64,000 nucleotides of DNA from Escarpia spicata (GCA_963995525.1 OZ023214.1:17320514-17384513), one strand, 5' to 3'; counted from the stretch's first letter, positions 34,811 to 53,264 are shown. The notes: generated from the sequence alone by a model not told the origin. Numbers and translations are program-made.

Positions 34811-35690
34811 GCGGTGCAACGACAAAGAAAACAATTTAGCGGCTCAGTGAACACACACAATGCGGGCGGTTGCGAACGGTTCGCTTGTACTCCAATATGG
34901 CCGCTGGGGGTTGTGTGCACGCATAGTGCTGATGTCATTAGACACCCTCTATAACGCGGTCGGTCGTGGACCCCGAATTTCTGCCGCCAGGGGGAACATG
35001 GGCGCTATGACAAACTATATTAACATGGTAATAACTGTCAATTGTTTTGTGTGAAGTTATCCCCGGCTTTGTCCACGGCATGTGTATATTGAAAGACTAG
35101 TTGGCGGACAATAAATTTAACGTTGACGTATAACTGCAACGAATCAAGTGCGAGGCGCGTCACTACGTTGGCTCTGGCTCTGCCCTGGCTCTGATAAACA
35201 ACATTAAAAAGCAGCAGTAATTACACAAGCCGATTATCATAATAAATACCATCAGCTGATGTCAACATTAAATTTAAGGTAACCTTATTTAATTAAATAT
35301 CGCGTGTTTTTTTACTGACTTTGACAATTATTTAAATATAAAGCGTGATCTATTCCCACGTCTGAAATCAACCATAACGTGGCGCCACCCACCGGAGTTT
35401 ACAGTGGAATTAATGAATACACTCATAAACATCTTGTACATTTTAATCGGTAAGACAGTAAATTTAATTGTTTGATCACGTGACGAATGTCTATGTGTAG
35501 AATAGATGTTGTAGATATATGGTGTGATATTTGGTGACTATAGGTGATCGTTACCATGGTTTTTCGAGGTGCGGGCCTAAACTGCAAAAGTACCGATTTC
35601 CCATTGCAAATGGCGACCATGTGGCATGTTAACGTTTTTTAATAATTTGCTATCAACTTCAGAAGTCAGGTGACACCATCCTCACAAGCC
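34811..35690. other. No gene recognised
   Basis: Mixed sequence beyond the start of the minus-strand transposon gene. It presumably includes the transposon's outer end, which I could not define. No coding or RNA feature is seen. Confidence 0.5.
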
Positions 35691-35934
35691 AGGGGTCATT
35701 TCGCTGCGCTACACTGGCTGACCAGCCCGCTGCAGCGACCCCTGGGGCGCGAGGATGGGTGCCACCCCTGCTGGTCAACACACACACAATAGCCATGCAG
35801 TAGGCGTACTGTATGAATTTCTCTTTTACCGATTCCTTTTATTGACCCACACTGCCCATGACTGCTTGCACAGATAAACTTCTGGCGCACCTTTTGAGAT
35901 TGAAAAGCATACAATGTCAGCTGTTGTATCGAAG

Positions 35935-37826
35935 TTATCGTGGCCGTTGAAGCGGGATTCCTTCAAACATGACGTCATCGTCCGATGCTGTTTCGTAGAT
36001 ATCACTTGGGCTGCCGGTATCGAAGCTACGTCGGATAGTAGCGACTTTGTCCATATAACAGTCACCGAAAGTAGTCGCTAACTGTTCGGCCGATTCATGG
36101 ATTGGTAAGATTACGTGTCCCGTGTACGTCACCAATCAAATGTCACGTTAATTTGAAAAGATGTTTCTGATCCTTGCCGCAGTCACTGATCTTTGCAGAA
36201 AACAACGTTTTCTTCGCACTGATCATCAGTTTGTTAAATACATTACATTGCTCCCCGAATAGCCGCCGATGAACGGTGAGTTTGGTTCGCCGCCATACCC
36301 TCTCTGCGCGCGTGTTTGGCGTGTCTCAGTTCATCTGAATATGACTGCGCGTTTGGTCTCAGTGTTATCAACTCTCTTTGGATGGAAGGGGGTGTTGGTC
36401 GACAACCGCTTCAATTCCCGTAGTATAGGCGTGTACAAGTTCATTTAGCGGCTTATCAGTGTTGTTAAAAATTGGAGTTAAATCCTTGACAAATTCCGGA
36501 ATACAAATGTCCCGAAGTTTCCTGAAAATGACCAGCTGGCGAACGCTGTTTGGCTTCGTTAAGCTCATTCTAAAACACACAGCCGGATGGTCGCCGGAAG
36601 GGTTACCATTTGTGTCACCAAGACATGACTCTGAAACTGTTGTCATCCCGATCAACAAGGTACTAATGTCCCGGGTGATGACAACGTCCAAGGTATGGCC
36701 CATCTTGTGTGTGGGTCCCTCCACGTGTTGTACCAATCCGTGAGCTTCCAACGTGCCATTGAAGCGCGCACCGCACCTGCATCGTTAATGTTGTCAAGGT
36801 GGAAATTAAGATCACCTGTTATGATTACATTGTTGGTTATAACAGCAAGGCGGTCCAAGGACAAACACCACTCGTCAAAAAGAAACACTGTTCTTAAAAC
36901 CGAAACGATGAGTCCATATGTTCGAAATGTGTCCAAGCCTAAAGCTTTGCAGCCGCTTCGTCAACTTGCATGGTCCTGTTGCCGTATCGCACGCATTGTA
37001 GAACTTGTATAGTGCAAAAGTCGAAATCATCGTGGCCGTTTACTGCAACAACAATAAAGCGATGTAATAGTAATAATTAATCATACCAATACGAAGAAAC
37101 CATCTGTAGTTACAAGATCTCCTCGTTTCTCTGTACCACTTTTGAAGTCTGTATTGGATTCCTGTATGATATCATGTAATATTTAGGATCTGTAACATTA
37201 CAGACCAAGCGCTGTCCAGTAAGCAACCGTCTTATTTGCATTCACTGTTTATTCCTGTAAGAAAACCTATCCAGCTTCGACCATCTAGTTCTGACCTACT
37301 TTTTGTTCCTAGAGTCAATACTAAAATTGGAACTAGAGCTTTTTCTATTGCTGCACCAACTCTTTGGAATATGCTCCCTCTTAGTGTTAGATCATTTGAA
37401 AATATTACAAAATTCTGTTGTCATTTAAAAACTTATCTTTACAACCTTGCTTTTCCACTATACCTCCCTAGCGCTGGAATATTGCTTATGGATTTTGAGA
37501 TTGATCAATCCTTTTGTTTTGATGCACCTCTAAGCTTGGTTTGCAATGATTTAGGCGCAATAGAAGTTATTATTATATGTATTGCCACGAAACTACTTCG
37601 ATTTCGTACGCCTCTGTTTGTCAAGTGGGAAAAATGACGTGATCGCCAATTGTTGATACGCCAATCTGTAGCTACGCAGTGTGCAACTTCCTGTGAATGT
37701 CGCGCCAGTATAAGCATGCGCCAATTCTATGTTGCACATACACGACAAGCGTCCATCCTTGCGCGCCATGGGACGCCGGTTGCGAATTACCATAACTGAC
37801 ATAGGCGGATCCAGGGGGGCCTGTGG
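35935..37826 (-). mobile_element. Composite LINE block B, inverted copy of 1-1,815
   Basis: Read on the minus strand this repeats block A from its outer end (GGATCCGCCTATGTCAG at about 37,800) through the antisense LINE tail and the endonuclease (VIITGDLNFHLDNINDAG near 36,800-36,860; GPTHKMGHTLDVVITRD near 36,690-36,730; then the linker to about 35,940). At about 35,940 it leaves block A and joins sequence resembling the start of the same block (CGGCCACGATAACTTCGA, as in CGGTCACGATGACTTCGA near 797), suggesting a rearrangement. No RT follows. Between 35,690 and 35,935 I see nothing further. Confidence 0.82.
37236..37637 (+). pseudogene. LINE RT C-terminal tail inside block B
   Basis: Better preserved than its block A partner: IGTRAFSIAAPTLWNMLPLS and then FCCHLKTYLYNLAF, the full family tail. 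It is opposite to the endonuclease in the same block. Confidence 0.8.
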
Positions 37827-37829
37827 GCA

Positions 37830-38590
37830 CGTGCCCCTACTCTTTTGGTCTCGGTATGCCTGCGCTATAGTGGGGTGCCCCATACATCTTTGGAATGTGC
37901 CCCCGTTATGTGCCCCCTAGACTTTGGAATGTGGCCCCGCTTAGGTTAGTCTCAAGGGGGTGCAATTGGAGGTTTTTCGGGAGCTTCCGAAATTGTGAAT
38001 AAATGTTCAACAGCATCCCGCCATCGTATTCCGATGTCATGATCCGACAGCGCGACGGCAGAGTTGAAACTCTGGCAAAAAAAATCTTCAATAACTCCCC
38101 CCGCGCTAGCTCTTCCAATGTTAAGATCCAACAGTGCGGCGGCAGAGTGCGACATCGCGACAGCGCGATAACTCGACAGCGGAGTCATGCTGAAGCCTCG
38201 GCTTAGCCTATCCAACATGAATTTGGTTCAGTGGAGGTTTTATGGCGATCCTCAAGGGGGTATAATTGGAAGTTCCACTAGACTACTCTCTATGGATCCG
38301 TCCCTGACTGGGTCACGTGCCCCACGGTCCCGAGCTCCCGTAGCGCCGATAAAAAAACCAAGATCTCCCGGGGCTCACTGAAGTGAGAAAAAAATCCTTG
38401 ACTCCGAGCTCATGGGGCGCCCCAGTCAAGTGAGAATAAAATAATTCCAGGGTCCCGAGATCCAGGGTAATCAGGTTAGAACAACGTTTATTCCAGGGCC
38501 CAGAGCTCATTGTCTTTCGGTGGGGGCCTCACAATTCAAATTTGCCCCAGAGCCCCAATACATCTGAATCCGCCTCATAGTCTGTGGATA
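37830..38590. repeat. GC-rich transposon-end debris
   Basis: Runs of GGGGGGCC/GTGCCCC words (37,820-37,945), a stretch related to 9,360-9,770 (37,960-38,220), and a locally repeated phrase 'CCCGAGCTC / AAGTGAGAAAAAAAT / AAGTGAGAATAAAAT' at 38,325-38,440. No coding capacity. 38,591-39,055 has nothing recognisable. Confidence 0.4.
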
Positions 38591-39060
38591 TAATTTTTTA
38601 TAAGTTTAAAATTTGCATAATGTGTGAAACAAGTTTATAATGGTGTTCAAGAAAGTGACACAGATTCGGGATGTTGATTCACTGGAAATTTATATTTAAA
38701 AGAAGGACGATCTCCGAATGCAATTTGAAATGCAACGACACTACAAAACCAGGCGGACTTTATTGTAGACTATGTATACACGAAGAACGACATCGATCAT
38801 TTTCATACTTTGCTTAACCGCAACTTCGCTAACAGAAACGTAGATTATGCTAAGTAGCCGGGTGGTCAGGTGTGATCGTCTAGAAACTGTAATAACAATA
38901 CATCCCTTGCAGAACGCACCGCATCGACGAAACTTATAACTAAAGGTGTTTCCATATACACTTTAAAGATATACTTTTTATTCTCATACCATTAAAATGG
39001 ATTAGTTGATTCATATAGCTTACATGAAGGAACCTACGGGTGTCAGAACTTGATGAATAC

Positions 39061-39079
39061 TGGGGGGGGGGGGGGGGGC
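39061..39079. repeat. Poly-G run
   Basis: About 18 consecutive G at 39,061-39,078, followed by GC-rich sequence. It is a candidate quadruplex former and a likely sequencing weak point. Confidence 0.9.
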
Positions 39080-39249
39080 GCCGCCAATTGACGGGCCTGT
39101 TGCGTGGTTGGGGGAGGGGGGTAGTGTCGGATACTATTACGGTGGCGGAGGAGGGGTAGTGTAGGAGATTGTTTGTGGTGCCCATTGGGTAGTTTTTGGA
39201 GAGTTAATTGTTGCGGTGCCGTGTCGTTTCTCAGTCTTGGCGATTTCCC

Positions 39250-39430
39250 AGATAGCATTTCCAACTCGGGCCAATATTGGCCCAATGTATGTTATTATAT
39301 TGGGCCAATGTTGGCAGCCAACATTTGGGTAAGATCGGGCCAATGTTGGTCTAACAATGGCAGTTCCGATGCTTGGCCTAGCACTGGCCTATCAACATTG
39401 GCCCATGGTTGGCATTCCAAGCTATAGGCT
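39250..39430. repeat. Cluster of TTGGGCCAA palindromic words
   Basis: Repeated near-palindromes such as GGCCAATATTGGCC, ATTGGGCCAATGTTGG and GGGCCAATGTTGG occur at least six times in 170 bp. No coding capacity. Confidence 0.75.
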
Positions 39431-40305
39431 GTCTTCTCTATCATATGCCCAGGACGGAAATGTTATGGTATCTGGGCTGTGAATGTAGTGAACCTCCAAC
39501 ACCGGCGATATCACTTTGGGTTATCCAGCGTCTTTCTTGTTTGCAGTGCGGAGAAACTTAATCGCATCCAGAGCTATGACTCACCACTACCACCCACCAT
39601 TGATATAATCACCGGACTAAAAGGATACACGTTGGAGCATCAACGGTGAATTTCCAAATTCTCCTTTACGACGCCACCCAGCTGCCCGATGAAAATTCTG
39701 ACTGCTGATCCCGAACAACCGACTCGGAAGGTAGGACCGTGTCTTTGTAATTGTGTTGGCTTCCATGCTTCTGTTTAGTTGATCACTGAACATTGATACG
39801 ATTCTGACCATGTTCTAGTCGTCACAATATTTTCCTATTCGTTGTGAATACAATTAACAATTAGTTGTATGTTTCGCCCTACGTATGGTTAGTTCCGTCT
39901 GTCAAGTGTTCTCCATAAGTATTGCGCCTAGACCTATGCGTCTGCGTAAATACGGTTAGAAAGGCGTCCATTATTAAATACAGTCTATACATTACTTATA
40001 GGTATGTTGACTTTGTTTTAAAACGTGAATCCATACTTTTGGTGTCTGCTATGCAAATCGTCTAGGAGGAAATGTTTAAAATACCGAGTACCCATATACA
40101 TGCACATATACGTCATCTCAATTATAATTTTTTTTCAATTATAATACGGGCATCTCTAAGAAATAAATAACCCTTTGTCCCCAGAACAATGACGCATCTC
40201 TTCGGCAAAATATATTGTACTAGCAATAACGCCTACAGATGCTTAACTAAAAACACAACATTAGCTAAAACGACATAAATTCGAAAGACACCACATGCCT
40301 ACTTG
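39431..40305. other. No gene recognised
   Basis: No coding, RNA or repeat feature that I can support. Confidence 0.55.
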
Positions 40306-40307
40306 TC

Positions 40308-40482
40308 TCACACGCACGCATGCACGCACGTACGCACGCGCGCGCACACACACCAAACACATACATACACGCAAACCCGCATGCACCACGCACCACGCAC
40401 CACGCACCACGCGCCACGCGCCACGCACCACGCGCCACGCACCACGCGCCACGCGCCACGCGCCACGCACCACGCACGCACG
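40308..40482. repeat. (CACGCAC)-type microsatellite
   Basis: CACGCA units pass into a CACCACG/CGCCACG array. Long open frames on both strands here (for example the GAWRVARGAW repeats) come from the repeat. Confidence 0.95.
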
Positions 40483-41330
40483 GGATGCCCTCTTTGCATA
40501 ACGCGTCCTTGTATGCGCGCTCACTAAAGTATTTGTAATTGTATGTAAGAGCATAATAAAACAGAAAAAAACATGTTTGGAAAGGAGTAAATATGAAGTT
40601 GTAAACTTACAAATAATAATGTTCGTGGGCATATAATCCGTTCGTGTTTTTCGCCGGTTGACTTGTACGACCCACACAGAATCTGAAACACTACAAGTAT
40701 AATATATTATGTAACCATGGCGGAATTGTTTCGTGCAAGCGGTTGCATAGGCTATCGTTATGTAAGTCGCCAGACGGGGGTAGGTTAGCTTGAGCCACAC
40801 CCAGTCGCAGTTTGCTAGGGATCATGGACGTGTCCACAAAGATATACCTACAGTTCTCTCGGCTCCGTATTACGAGTATCAATATACTGGTGAGTTATGT
40901 TTTCATGTTTATATGTTATACATAATAGTGATACTATTAGAATAATGCATAACTTGTTGCCTTATTACCCGTCAGTTCGGGCATGCCAGCTATAGTATAA
41001 TGAGTGTAGCACCGTTCTGTCGCATAATGTTAAATTGTGTTTACAAACGACTTACATATCTTTCAAGCATTTGAACTAATTATTGTGATGTATAGGTATG
41101 TCGTGTGCATACGTTTGACTTTAGATAATGTGATAGTTACTAATCAAAAGAAGTACTTAGGTAAAACAAGTTTATCCGACTCTTGTCTGTACAAGTTTAG
41201 ACAAGTATCTATAGGGTGACTTATTATTACATGTAGTTTACCACGTCTAATATTAGAACAGCCGACGCAACTTAGTAATGTAGCGTTGGTTGCTTGACTA
41301 CACTGTTGCGATGTTGTAGTCGCAACTAGC
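40483..41330. other. No gene recognised
   Basis: AT-rich, no recognisable content. Confidence 0.55.
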
Positions 41331-41334
41331 ATGC

Positions 41335-42399
<1,065 letters not shown>

Positions 42400-42419
42400 G
42401 TTTTCAAAATGTAGAGTAG

Positions 42420-43200
42420 ATTGAGAGATACCATAGAAAGTTCTTGAAAAGTCTACTAAAACTTAACAGGAACATCGCAAATCGTATGGTATATAGAGAT
42501 GATGGCCGACAAAGTGCGACAACAATTATAGAAAAGAGAATGATAAACATTTGGGTACACTTAATTGAAGGCAAACAAAGCAAGATATATAGTATTATGT
42601 TTAGGCTGATAAAAAACTACACGACAGAGGTACTACTAAATCAAAATGGATTGATAAAACAGGAGTGTAATTGATGGATGTTTACTATGTAACATGTGGC
42701 ATGATCATGGAAATACAAATGTATTGAAGCATACCCTATAACGTAAAAAGAAAGACATAAACAGACAAACATGGCACAGAATTCATGTAAATAGGCTGTT
42801 TTCAAATTGCAGAATATTTAAAATGAAGTAGGGCTCGAGAAGTATGTAATTTACTTGAGCCCATCTGACAGAATCAAGTTATGTAAATTTCGCTGTGAAA
42901 ATCAAAAACTACCTATTTCTGTTGATCAGTATCTCCATGAAAATGCTCAGAGGCTCTGTAGTTTATGCAACAATGGACACCAAGGTGATTAATATCATGA
43001 TGTACTTATATGTCCATCACTGGTAGAAGAAATATCAAAATACATAAAGAAATACTTTAGAATCAGACCTAATACTTTGAAAATGAACCAGATGTTTAAC
43101 GTACATAATGTGAAACAGTTGGCAGATCTTTCCATATTTATTAATGTGTTCATAACAAAGTTTGTGTATCTAACAAATTCAATGTCAATACTGTGAATAG
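42420..43200 (+). pseudogene. LINE 3' end (C-terminal domain), frameshifted
   Basis: The first open part reads KSLLKLNRNIANRMVYRDDG, then TTIIEKRMINIWVHLIEGKQ. Later, in broken frames, KNYLFL...QRLCSLCNNGHQG and LICPSLVEEISKYIKKYF fit the terminal CCHC-like region of some CR1-group LINEs ('CTLCN.G..GDEYH...CP'). The stop is near 43,195. It is 5'-truncated against the (CT)n tract. Confidence 0.72.
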
Positions 43201-43589
43201 CTGAGAATAAAAAAATACATTGTAGCACATATTTAATTTACTAGTGATGTAATTACATGTAAATGAGTTCAAATTGTGCAATACATGTATAGTACGAGGT
43301 TTATTTTATCATATATTATTTTACATTATTTGGTTTGAACTACTGATTATACAATTATCGAAAACACTTAATACAGTAAGGTCACTGAATGTGTTATGCT
43401 TCGTGTTGTTTATGTTTTACGTACTGTAAATATGATTCATATAATAGAAGTCTAGATGTTCTTAATAATACAATATGTTCTATCAAAATGTTCTTTATAA
43501 AGAAAAATTCTCTCATACTCTGCAAGGAGTCGTTGGGAAATAAAACTCATTGTCATTGTCACTCTCCATCCGCGTATCTTCCCCTCCAT

Positions 43590-43602
43590 CCCCTTTCTCA
43601 CC

Positions 43603-43633
<31 letters not shown>

Positions 43634-43722
43634 TCCCTCTCCCTCTCCCTCTCCCTCTCCCTCTCCCTCTCCCTCTCCCTCTCCCTCTCCCTCTCCCCCT
43701 CTCTCTCTCTCTCTCTCTCTCT
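43590..43722. repeat. (CT)n/(CCCTCT)n microsatellite
   Basis: CT repeats flank about 12 units of CCCTCT. The SPSPSPS and LSLSLSL open frames over it are artefacts. Confidence 0.95.
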
Positions 43723-43769
43723 TTCAGTCTACCTCTCGTTCCCTACCGACACTATCGCGCGCCCTAAGG

Positions 43770-44180
43770 GGGCGCGCGATAGTGTAGTGGTTAGCACATC
43801 CGCCTGACATGCCGGCGCCCCGAGTTCGAAACCCGGACCGGGCAGGTATGGTATATTTGGTGTAAAAACCTGGCTCTCAACATTGGGGACTGTGTATCCC
43901 TCGTGACTCGGAGATCACGTTAATGTCGGTCCCGTCTCAATTTGGGACGTAAAAGAACCACTGAGGACGACAAGCACCCTGGCAGTGACCACCCTCAGTG
44001 CCAGCATAGAAAGGTCGGCTTGGCGATAATGTTCTGAAAAAGGCTGACTAGTTGAATGAGACCTCATAAGATCACTGTAACCACAATATATACAGACTAG
44101 TCAGTTAATAGAACGTTGCCGAGTGCTGGAAACAACTAGAACTAGAACTACCCCCCCCCCCCCTCTCTCTCTCTCTCTGT
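43770..44180 (+). mobile_element. tRNA-derived SINE
   Basis: The head (43,773-43,846) is tRNA-like, closest in form to tRNA-Asp. It has an A-box TAGTGTAGTGGTTAGC, an anticodon-arm-like CCGCCTGACATGCCGG, and a B-box GAGTTCGAAACCC, the split internal promoter of RNA polymerase III. A ~260-bp non-tRNA body follows, including GACTCGGAGATCACG and GGGACGTAAAAGAACC. It ends in AACTAGAACTAGAACTA, a C run and (CT)n. The head overlaps a 15-bp perfect hairpin (43,750-43,784). Confidence 0.85.
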
Positions 44181-44207
44181 CGCATTTCCTGGTAATCGGG
44201 TACGGTC

Positions 44208-44435
44208 ATGGATCTTTCCATATTTTACACGAATGGCGAGGCTATTCCTATATACATGCCAACTGTGCTTTGCACAAACAATGTCATGGTTGATTACCTC
44301 AGAGACAATGCATTGATTCAACTACCAGTGAACATTCTGGGCATCGCGTGCAAGCCAAACCATGGTAGCTTCTTAATCACATGTGTGACTGAGATGCATA
44401 AAACGACCAATAGGAATACAGTTGATGAAATATAG
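44208..44435 (+). CDS. Unrecognised 75-codon open frame
   Basis: Begins MDLSIFYTNGEAIPIYMPTV and ends at TAG... after NTVDEI. Composition is protein-like rather than low-complexity, but I recognise no domain, see no splice or promoter signal, and no neighbour supports it. It may be chance or a fragment of an unknown element. Confidence 0.2.
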   Translation: MDLSIFYTNGEAIPIYMPTVLCTNNVMVDYLRDNALIQLPVNILGIACKPNHGSFLITCVTEMHKTTNRNTVDEI

Positions 44436-45735
44436 GTGACACGACAGGTTTCAGTACAACACCGACTTAACTGGTGGATGGTTGACTGGCCTGGGTGCTG
44501 TTCACATTTTATGTATGACAATATTCGCTTGACGCTCGATATGGTGCTTCGTGTAACATGTGATTTCAACTGTGCAACAGACCATTGGACATGAAAACAG
44601 CGTGAAGGGGTAGCCATTGCAAGATGGCTGCAGCAGCGCCAACCGAAAAAGGTAGGGAATGTGGATATTTAGAAGAGCAAGTAGTTGTAGTCTGTTCTAT
44701 ATATTGCCTTTGGGTACAACACGAACATTCGTTATTGTTGATTTGTCTATTCATGGCGGCAGGCACGCGCACGCAAGAAAAGAACATGGTTATTGTCTTT
44801 AAACGTTAATTTTGGATCGCATCGTAATGTAGACACATGTACATACGCACTGGAGTGATGTGTTCTTAGGCCACCTTGCCAATCACAGTGCAAATACACA
44901 CACACGCTTGTGCTTGGCAAATTATAGTTAGATTAGTTGGCTGTGATCAAAGTACTAGAAACAAATGTATCGTCACTTAAAGCTCACAATATCAATGCAC
45001 TAGTTGACACATTTATAATGCAACGCACCACGGCGGAGTAAACATAGGTTCTGACATCATCTCTCCTCGTTTCAATTCACAATTAATACCGCACTGTGTA
45101 TTGTACTTGAACCGTTGTTGGTATAATACATAGACAATAAATATGATTTGACTTTTGGAAGTTTTCCACTGTGTGCGGCCATATTGGATTCGCCCCCTAA
45201 CGTCGTCAACCCAAACTGTCCATGAACTTACATACATCAGAATGCATATAATAGATTACTAATATTATTTATGCCGCATATACATATGTTTACTGCATCA
45301 TATCATGTAACATAACATACGAGCAAAGTTTTAATACCATTCTAACGAATAAATAACTTCAATAAGTGTAGATATACAAGATTAATTAAAGTTGAAGTTC
45401 ACACCACATATTTCGCTGACTGTGTTTGGCCGGTTATAAAAGCAGGTAAATTGTCTATGTTAATTGCAGCTTGACGTGCTCAATATATAGGGTTATATCA
45501 CGTGGCATGGATGACCACACCGGTTATGGGAACGCCGGGAAGGCTCGGGGGTCGATATATACCCTCCCCTGCCGGGCACTACCACACGTTGTGGGTCAAC
45601 TGTGAGAGATCAGGATAGTGACACTACCCTCCAGGGTAGGGTTGTAAGGAGCTCCCGAATGATGTCCCGAGCCCATCATTGGTGCAGTTAGCTCTGTATC
45701 ATAGGCAGTAACGGCTCAAGTGTCTCCCACTTCCT
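44436..45735. other. No gene recognised
   Basis: Includes a GC-richer patch at 45,500-45,690 (GGGAACGCCGGGAAGGCTCG; CCCTCCAGGGTAGGG) that looks like repeat DNA, possibly the start of the LINE fragment that follows on the other strand. Nothing firmer. Confidence 0.45.
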
Positions 45736-45739
45736 GATT

Positions 45740-46215
45740 CTCTCTTTTTGTCTTGTAAAAATGAAATTCAATGTTGCAGGGTCATTTTTAAGACCTGAAA
45801 GTAAAGTGAATAACATTTTAGAGGTTCTCACATATCCTAGCTTGACTAGGCATTACTGCCTCTGCTTCTTATACGTCAGCTCTCGCTTTTGACATCTGCT
45901 CGGAATGTGCCCATGCGTCTGAGTCTGGCCCAATCCAAGAGAGGAGTGGGGCAGTGTATTAAGTTTTCATAGGGTGGTTTTGCCATAACTTAACTATTTT
46001 TGCGTCAAACGACTGAACCGGTGAAGCGTCGTTATCCCTCTGGATGAGACTGCTATACCCTATTTCCCTGTTAGTATATTATACGTTTCAATCATGTCTC
46101 CTCTGAGGCAACGTTGTGATAGAGTTATACATTTCAGTCTCTGTAAACGTTCTTTGTATTCAAGGTCTTTGAAATTAGGAATTAATTTGCTTGCTCTGTA
46201 CTGAACATTTTAAAG
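45740..46215 (-). pseudogene. CR1-type LINE C-terminal fragment
   Basis: On the minus strand: KMFSTEQANKLIPNFKDLEY, KERLQRLKC and SQRCLRGDMIETYNIL. This is the CR1 tail pattern 'RAT..IP.LK.L.Y.ERL..L.L..L..RR.RGD.I..Y.I'. Frameshifted beyond 46,040. Confidence 0.75.
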
Positions 46216-46262
46216 AATTGTAATATGTTTCAATAAGAAAGGACTCCATATCTGATCAGCGT

Positions 46263-51339
<5,077 letters not shown>

Positions 51340-51340
<1 letters not shown>

Positions 51341-52196
51341 TTTGAAACCATTTCTTGTCTGTTGAAGTATGTCTGTAGCTGTAGCATGAAGACTGTCTTG
51401 ACATTGCGCTAACTAACCTATGTGTTTGGCTGTGGTGCTGGAGTCTGAAGTATGTATGTAGCTGTAGCATGAAGACTGTCTTGACACTGAGCTTACTACC
51501 CTGTGTATTTGTCTGTGGTGCTGGAATCTGAAGTATGTCTGTAGCTGTAGCATGAAGACTGTCTTGACACTGAGCTAACTACCCTGTGTGTCTGGCTGTG
51601 GTGCTGGAGTCTGAAATATGTCTGTAGCTGTAGGATGAAGACTGTCTTGACACTGAGCTAACTACCCTGTGTGTCTGGCTGTGGTGCTGGAGTCTGAAAT
51701 ATGTCTGTAGCTGTAGGATGAAGACTGTCTTGACACTGAGCTAACTACCCTGTGTGTCTGGCAGTGGTGCTGGTGTCTGAAGTACATATGTAGCTGTAGC
51801 ATGAAGACTGACTTGACACTGAGCTAACTACCCTGTGTGTTTGGCTGCGGTGCTGGTGTCTGAAGTACATATGTAGCTGTAGCATGAAGTCTGACTTGAC
51901 ACTGAGCTAACTACCCTGTGTGTTTGGCTGTGGTGCTGGTGTCTGAAGTACATATGTAGCTGTAGCATGAAGTCTGACTTGACACTGAGCTAACTACCCT
52001 GTGTGTCTGGCTGTGGTTCTGGTGTCTGAAGTATGTCTGTAGCTGTTGCATGAAGACTGTCTTATCACTGAGCTAACTACCCTGTGTGTCTGGCTGTGGT
52101 GCTGGAGTCTGAAGTATGTCTGTAGCTGCAGCATGAAGACTGTCTTGACACTGAGTTAACTACACTGTGTGTCTGGCTGTGGTGCTGCAGTCTGAA
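51340..52196. repeat. Minisatellite, 83-bp unit, about 10 copies
   Basis: Units start GTCTGAAGTATGTCTGTAGC and end CTGGCTGTGGTGCTGGA. They diverge by a few substitutions, with some adjacent units sharing the same variants (for example GTACATATG in three neighbours). It lies just downstream (minus strand) of the last recognisable KDM6 exon. Confidence 0.95.
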
Positions 52197-52404
52197 AACA
52201 GAAAACAGTGATTATAATTATGTATTCTTTTGTAAATATTAGTTGTGTATAATTATAAAATAAGGATTATGTAAGCTGCTATGTGAGACGGCGTTCCCCA
52301 AAAATCAACCACACAACGGGTCTGGTACGTATTCATGTAGGGCCATATGTATATATAAATTTAGCTAATATATGTATGTATGTTATTCTATCTAACTTGA
52401 GTAA

Positions 52405-52612
52405 GAGAGGGGGGAGAGAGGGGGAAGAGAGGGGGGGAGAGAGGGGGAGAGAGAGAGAGGGAGAGTGAGTGACGGAAGGAGGCAGGAAGTCAGAGATGGA
52501 GGGAGGGAGGGGAGAAAGAGTGAGGGAGGGATGGAGGGAGGGAAAGAGAGGGAGGAAGGGAGGGAGAGAGAGAGAGCGAGCGAGAGAGAGAGAGTGAAAG
52601 AGAGAGGGGGTG
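52405..52612. repeat. GA-rich (GAGAGG)n tract
   Basis: Purine-only stretch of about 200 bp between the 83-bp minisatellite and the last KDM6 exon. Confidence 0.93.
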
Positions 52613-53264
52613 ATGACAGAGTCAGCTGATAGAGAATACGCCACAGAGGAGGGAGACTTCAACACAAGCTCAAGAACAAGGAGAAATCCTCACTGCAGTG
52701 CCGGTCATGGCGACAGTACAAGTTGTCGTGGGGGCGGTACCAGTCGTCGTAGCGACAGTACCAGTTGTCGTGGCAGCAGTACTGAGGTGAAAGTTGTCGT
52801 AGACACTCTTTAGGTCGTCTATCTTGTACGGACTGAGAACAACGAAGCCGTTGAGGATGTTACTGGCGCGTCTTGCACACTCAAGACACTCGACCACGTG
52901 CTTCTGTCTTGCTCAATCACAAACAGGATGTTGAACACCTCCACCTGGTGGTAGCAATGCCAAGCTCACGTCACATGACATCAAATTCAGAAATCTGATT
53001 GGCTGTTTCATGTAAAGTCCTGACAGTTATGAAAAAAAAATTAAATACACATTGTAAATACACTACAACAAAAGAAATCATTTCAGAAAGGATATTATTT
53101 TAATTACTTTTTCAAAAGAAGTGATTTCTATGATCATAACATTTTTGAGGATATAAAGGGAGATTGTCTGTTTGTTGTTATTATAAAATCATAATATGCA
53201 GTGTAGACTATATCTATTGTAACATACTGGCCACCCAAAGGTGTTCTAATTCTTTTTGTCACAA

